Assembly (NCBI GenBank): GCA_023433855.1 | Contig: JAEYTV010000249.1 | Location: forward strand, 1 to 6,277 | Direction: 5' to 3' | Length of the DNA: 6,277 nt | Origin: Pseudomonadota bacterium | GTDB taxonomy: Bacteria > Pseudomonadota > Alphaproteobacteria > Rhizobiales > Rhizobiaceae | Shown: positions 6,075-6,277 of the stretch, in pieces | How the letters are laid out: each line of letters begins with the position of its first letter | Position numbering within the stretch: the stretch's first letter is position 1 | Notes under the pieces: model-generated | The model's database searches: none | What the model was told of the DNA's origin: nothing | Seen by the model: the letters and a program-made list of their open reading frames with translations, nothing else | Program-made: the position numbers and the translations under genes

Positions 6075-6277
6075 ATCGAAGATCTCGCGCAGCTGATCTA
6101 CGACCTGAAGCACGTCACCCCGCCCTCGGACATTTCCGTCAAGCTGGGCGCGGAAGTGGGCGTGGGCACGGTTGCCGCAGGTGTCGCGAAAGCGCGGGCG
6201 GACCATATCACGGTGGCAGGATTCGACGGCGGCACGGGCGCTTCTCCGCTCACGTCGCTGAAGCATGCGGGCAGCCC
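6075..6277 (+). pseudogene. gltB: Continuation of gltB after the in-frame stop (synthase domain, cut by window edge)
   Basis: The same frame continues directly after the TAG with [17 protein letters not shown], then [20 protein letters not shown], then [19 protein letters not shown], all hallmark stretches of the GltB FMN-binding domain. No in-frame ATG or obvious ribosome-binding site is seen that would start a separate protein. It is therefore the interrupted 3' part of the gene, not a new gene. Preserved family sequence and codon use indicate that the break is very recent, or not real. The remaining part, with the iron-sulfur cluster and C-terminal domain, lies outside the window; gltD is often nearby in relatives but cannot be seen here. 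Confidence 0.9.

Noticed and set aside
5562..6266. Minus-strand open frame of 234 codons spanning the gltB stop
   Set aside because: The plus strand is clearly GltB on both sides of the TAG. The antisense frame is a composition shadow, although it passes uninterrupted through the stop site.
6072..6277. TAG read as pyrrolysine, or gltB naturally split into two genes here
   Set aside because: Homologues have serine at this site, pyrrolysine systems are restricted to a few lineages, and no start codon or ribosome-binding site is seen for a second gene. A split would cut the FMN domain through its fold.
1..6277. An undescribed defence, mobile or biosynthetic system
   Set aside because: All four genes belong to well-known families in a typical chromosomal setting. 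There are no transposase, integrase, toxin-antitoxin, CRISPR or direct-repeat signatures.

Overview
The window looks like ordinary chromosomal DNA from an alphaproteobacterium of the Rhizobiaceae type (Rhizobium, Agrobacterium, Sinorhizobium or a close relative). The evidence is high-GC coding with matching codon use throughout, a rhizobial class A small heat-shock protein with a ROSE-type thermosensor leader, and a rhizobial-style GltB with a long propeptide. Genus and species cannot be fixed from sequence reading alone.

Layout from left to right: (1) positions 1-473, minus strand: the 5' part of an alpha/beta-hydrolase of the lysophospholipase (PldB)/serine aminopeptidase S33 type, cut by the window edge. 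(2) 474-893: a non-coding stretch with two strong inverted repeats, a sigma-32 (RpoH) type promoter and a ROSE-like RNA thermometer. (3) 894-1376, plus strand: an IbpA-class Hsp20 chaperone. (4) 1378-1446: a convergent intergenic stretch with a strong terminator hairpin whose arm also encodes the end of the next gene. (5) 1425-2522, minus strand: low-specificity L-threonine aldolase. (6) 2523-2954: a 432-bp divergent regulatory region with several inverted repeats and a structured gltB leader. (7) 2955 to the right edge, plus strand: gltB, the large subunit of NADPH-dependent glutamate synthase.

The most notable observation is in gltB. An in-frame TAG at 6072-6074 replaces the serine of the highly conserved [14 protein letters not shown] segment, and the reading frame continues after it, without a frameshift, with typical GltB sequence to the window edge. 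As read, the product would stop after about 1039 residues, in the middle of the FMN-binding synthase domain. It would lack the [3Fe-4S] cysteines and the C-terminal beta-helix. This is either a sequencing or assembly error, a real nonsense mutation, or a site read by an amber suppressor.

The genes do not form one pathway. Hsp20 is a heat-induced stress gene with two layers of temperature control visible in the sequence (RpoH promoter and RNA thermometer). The aldolase and glutamate synthase are amino-acid metabolism genes read divergently. I found no mobile element, CRISPR array, tRNA or rRNA, and no convincing undescribed multi-gene system.
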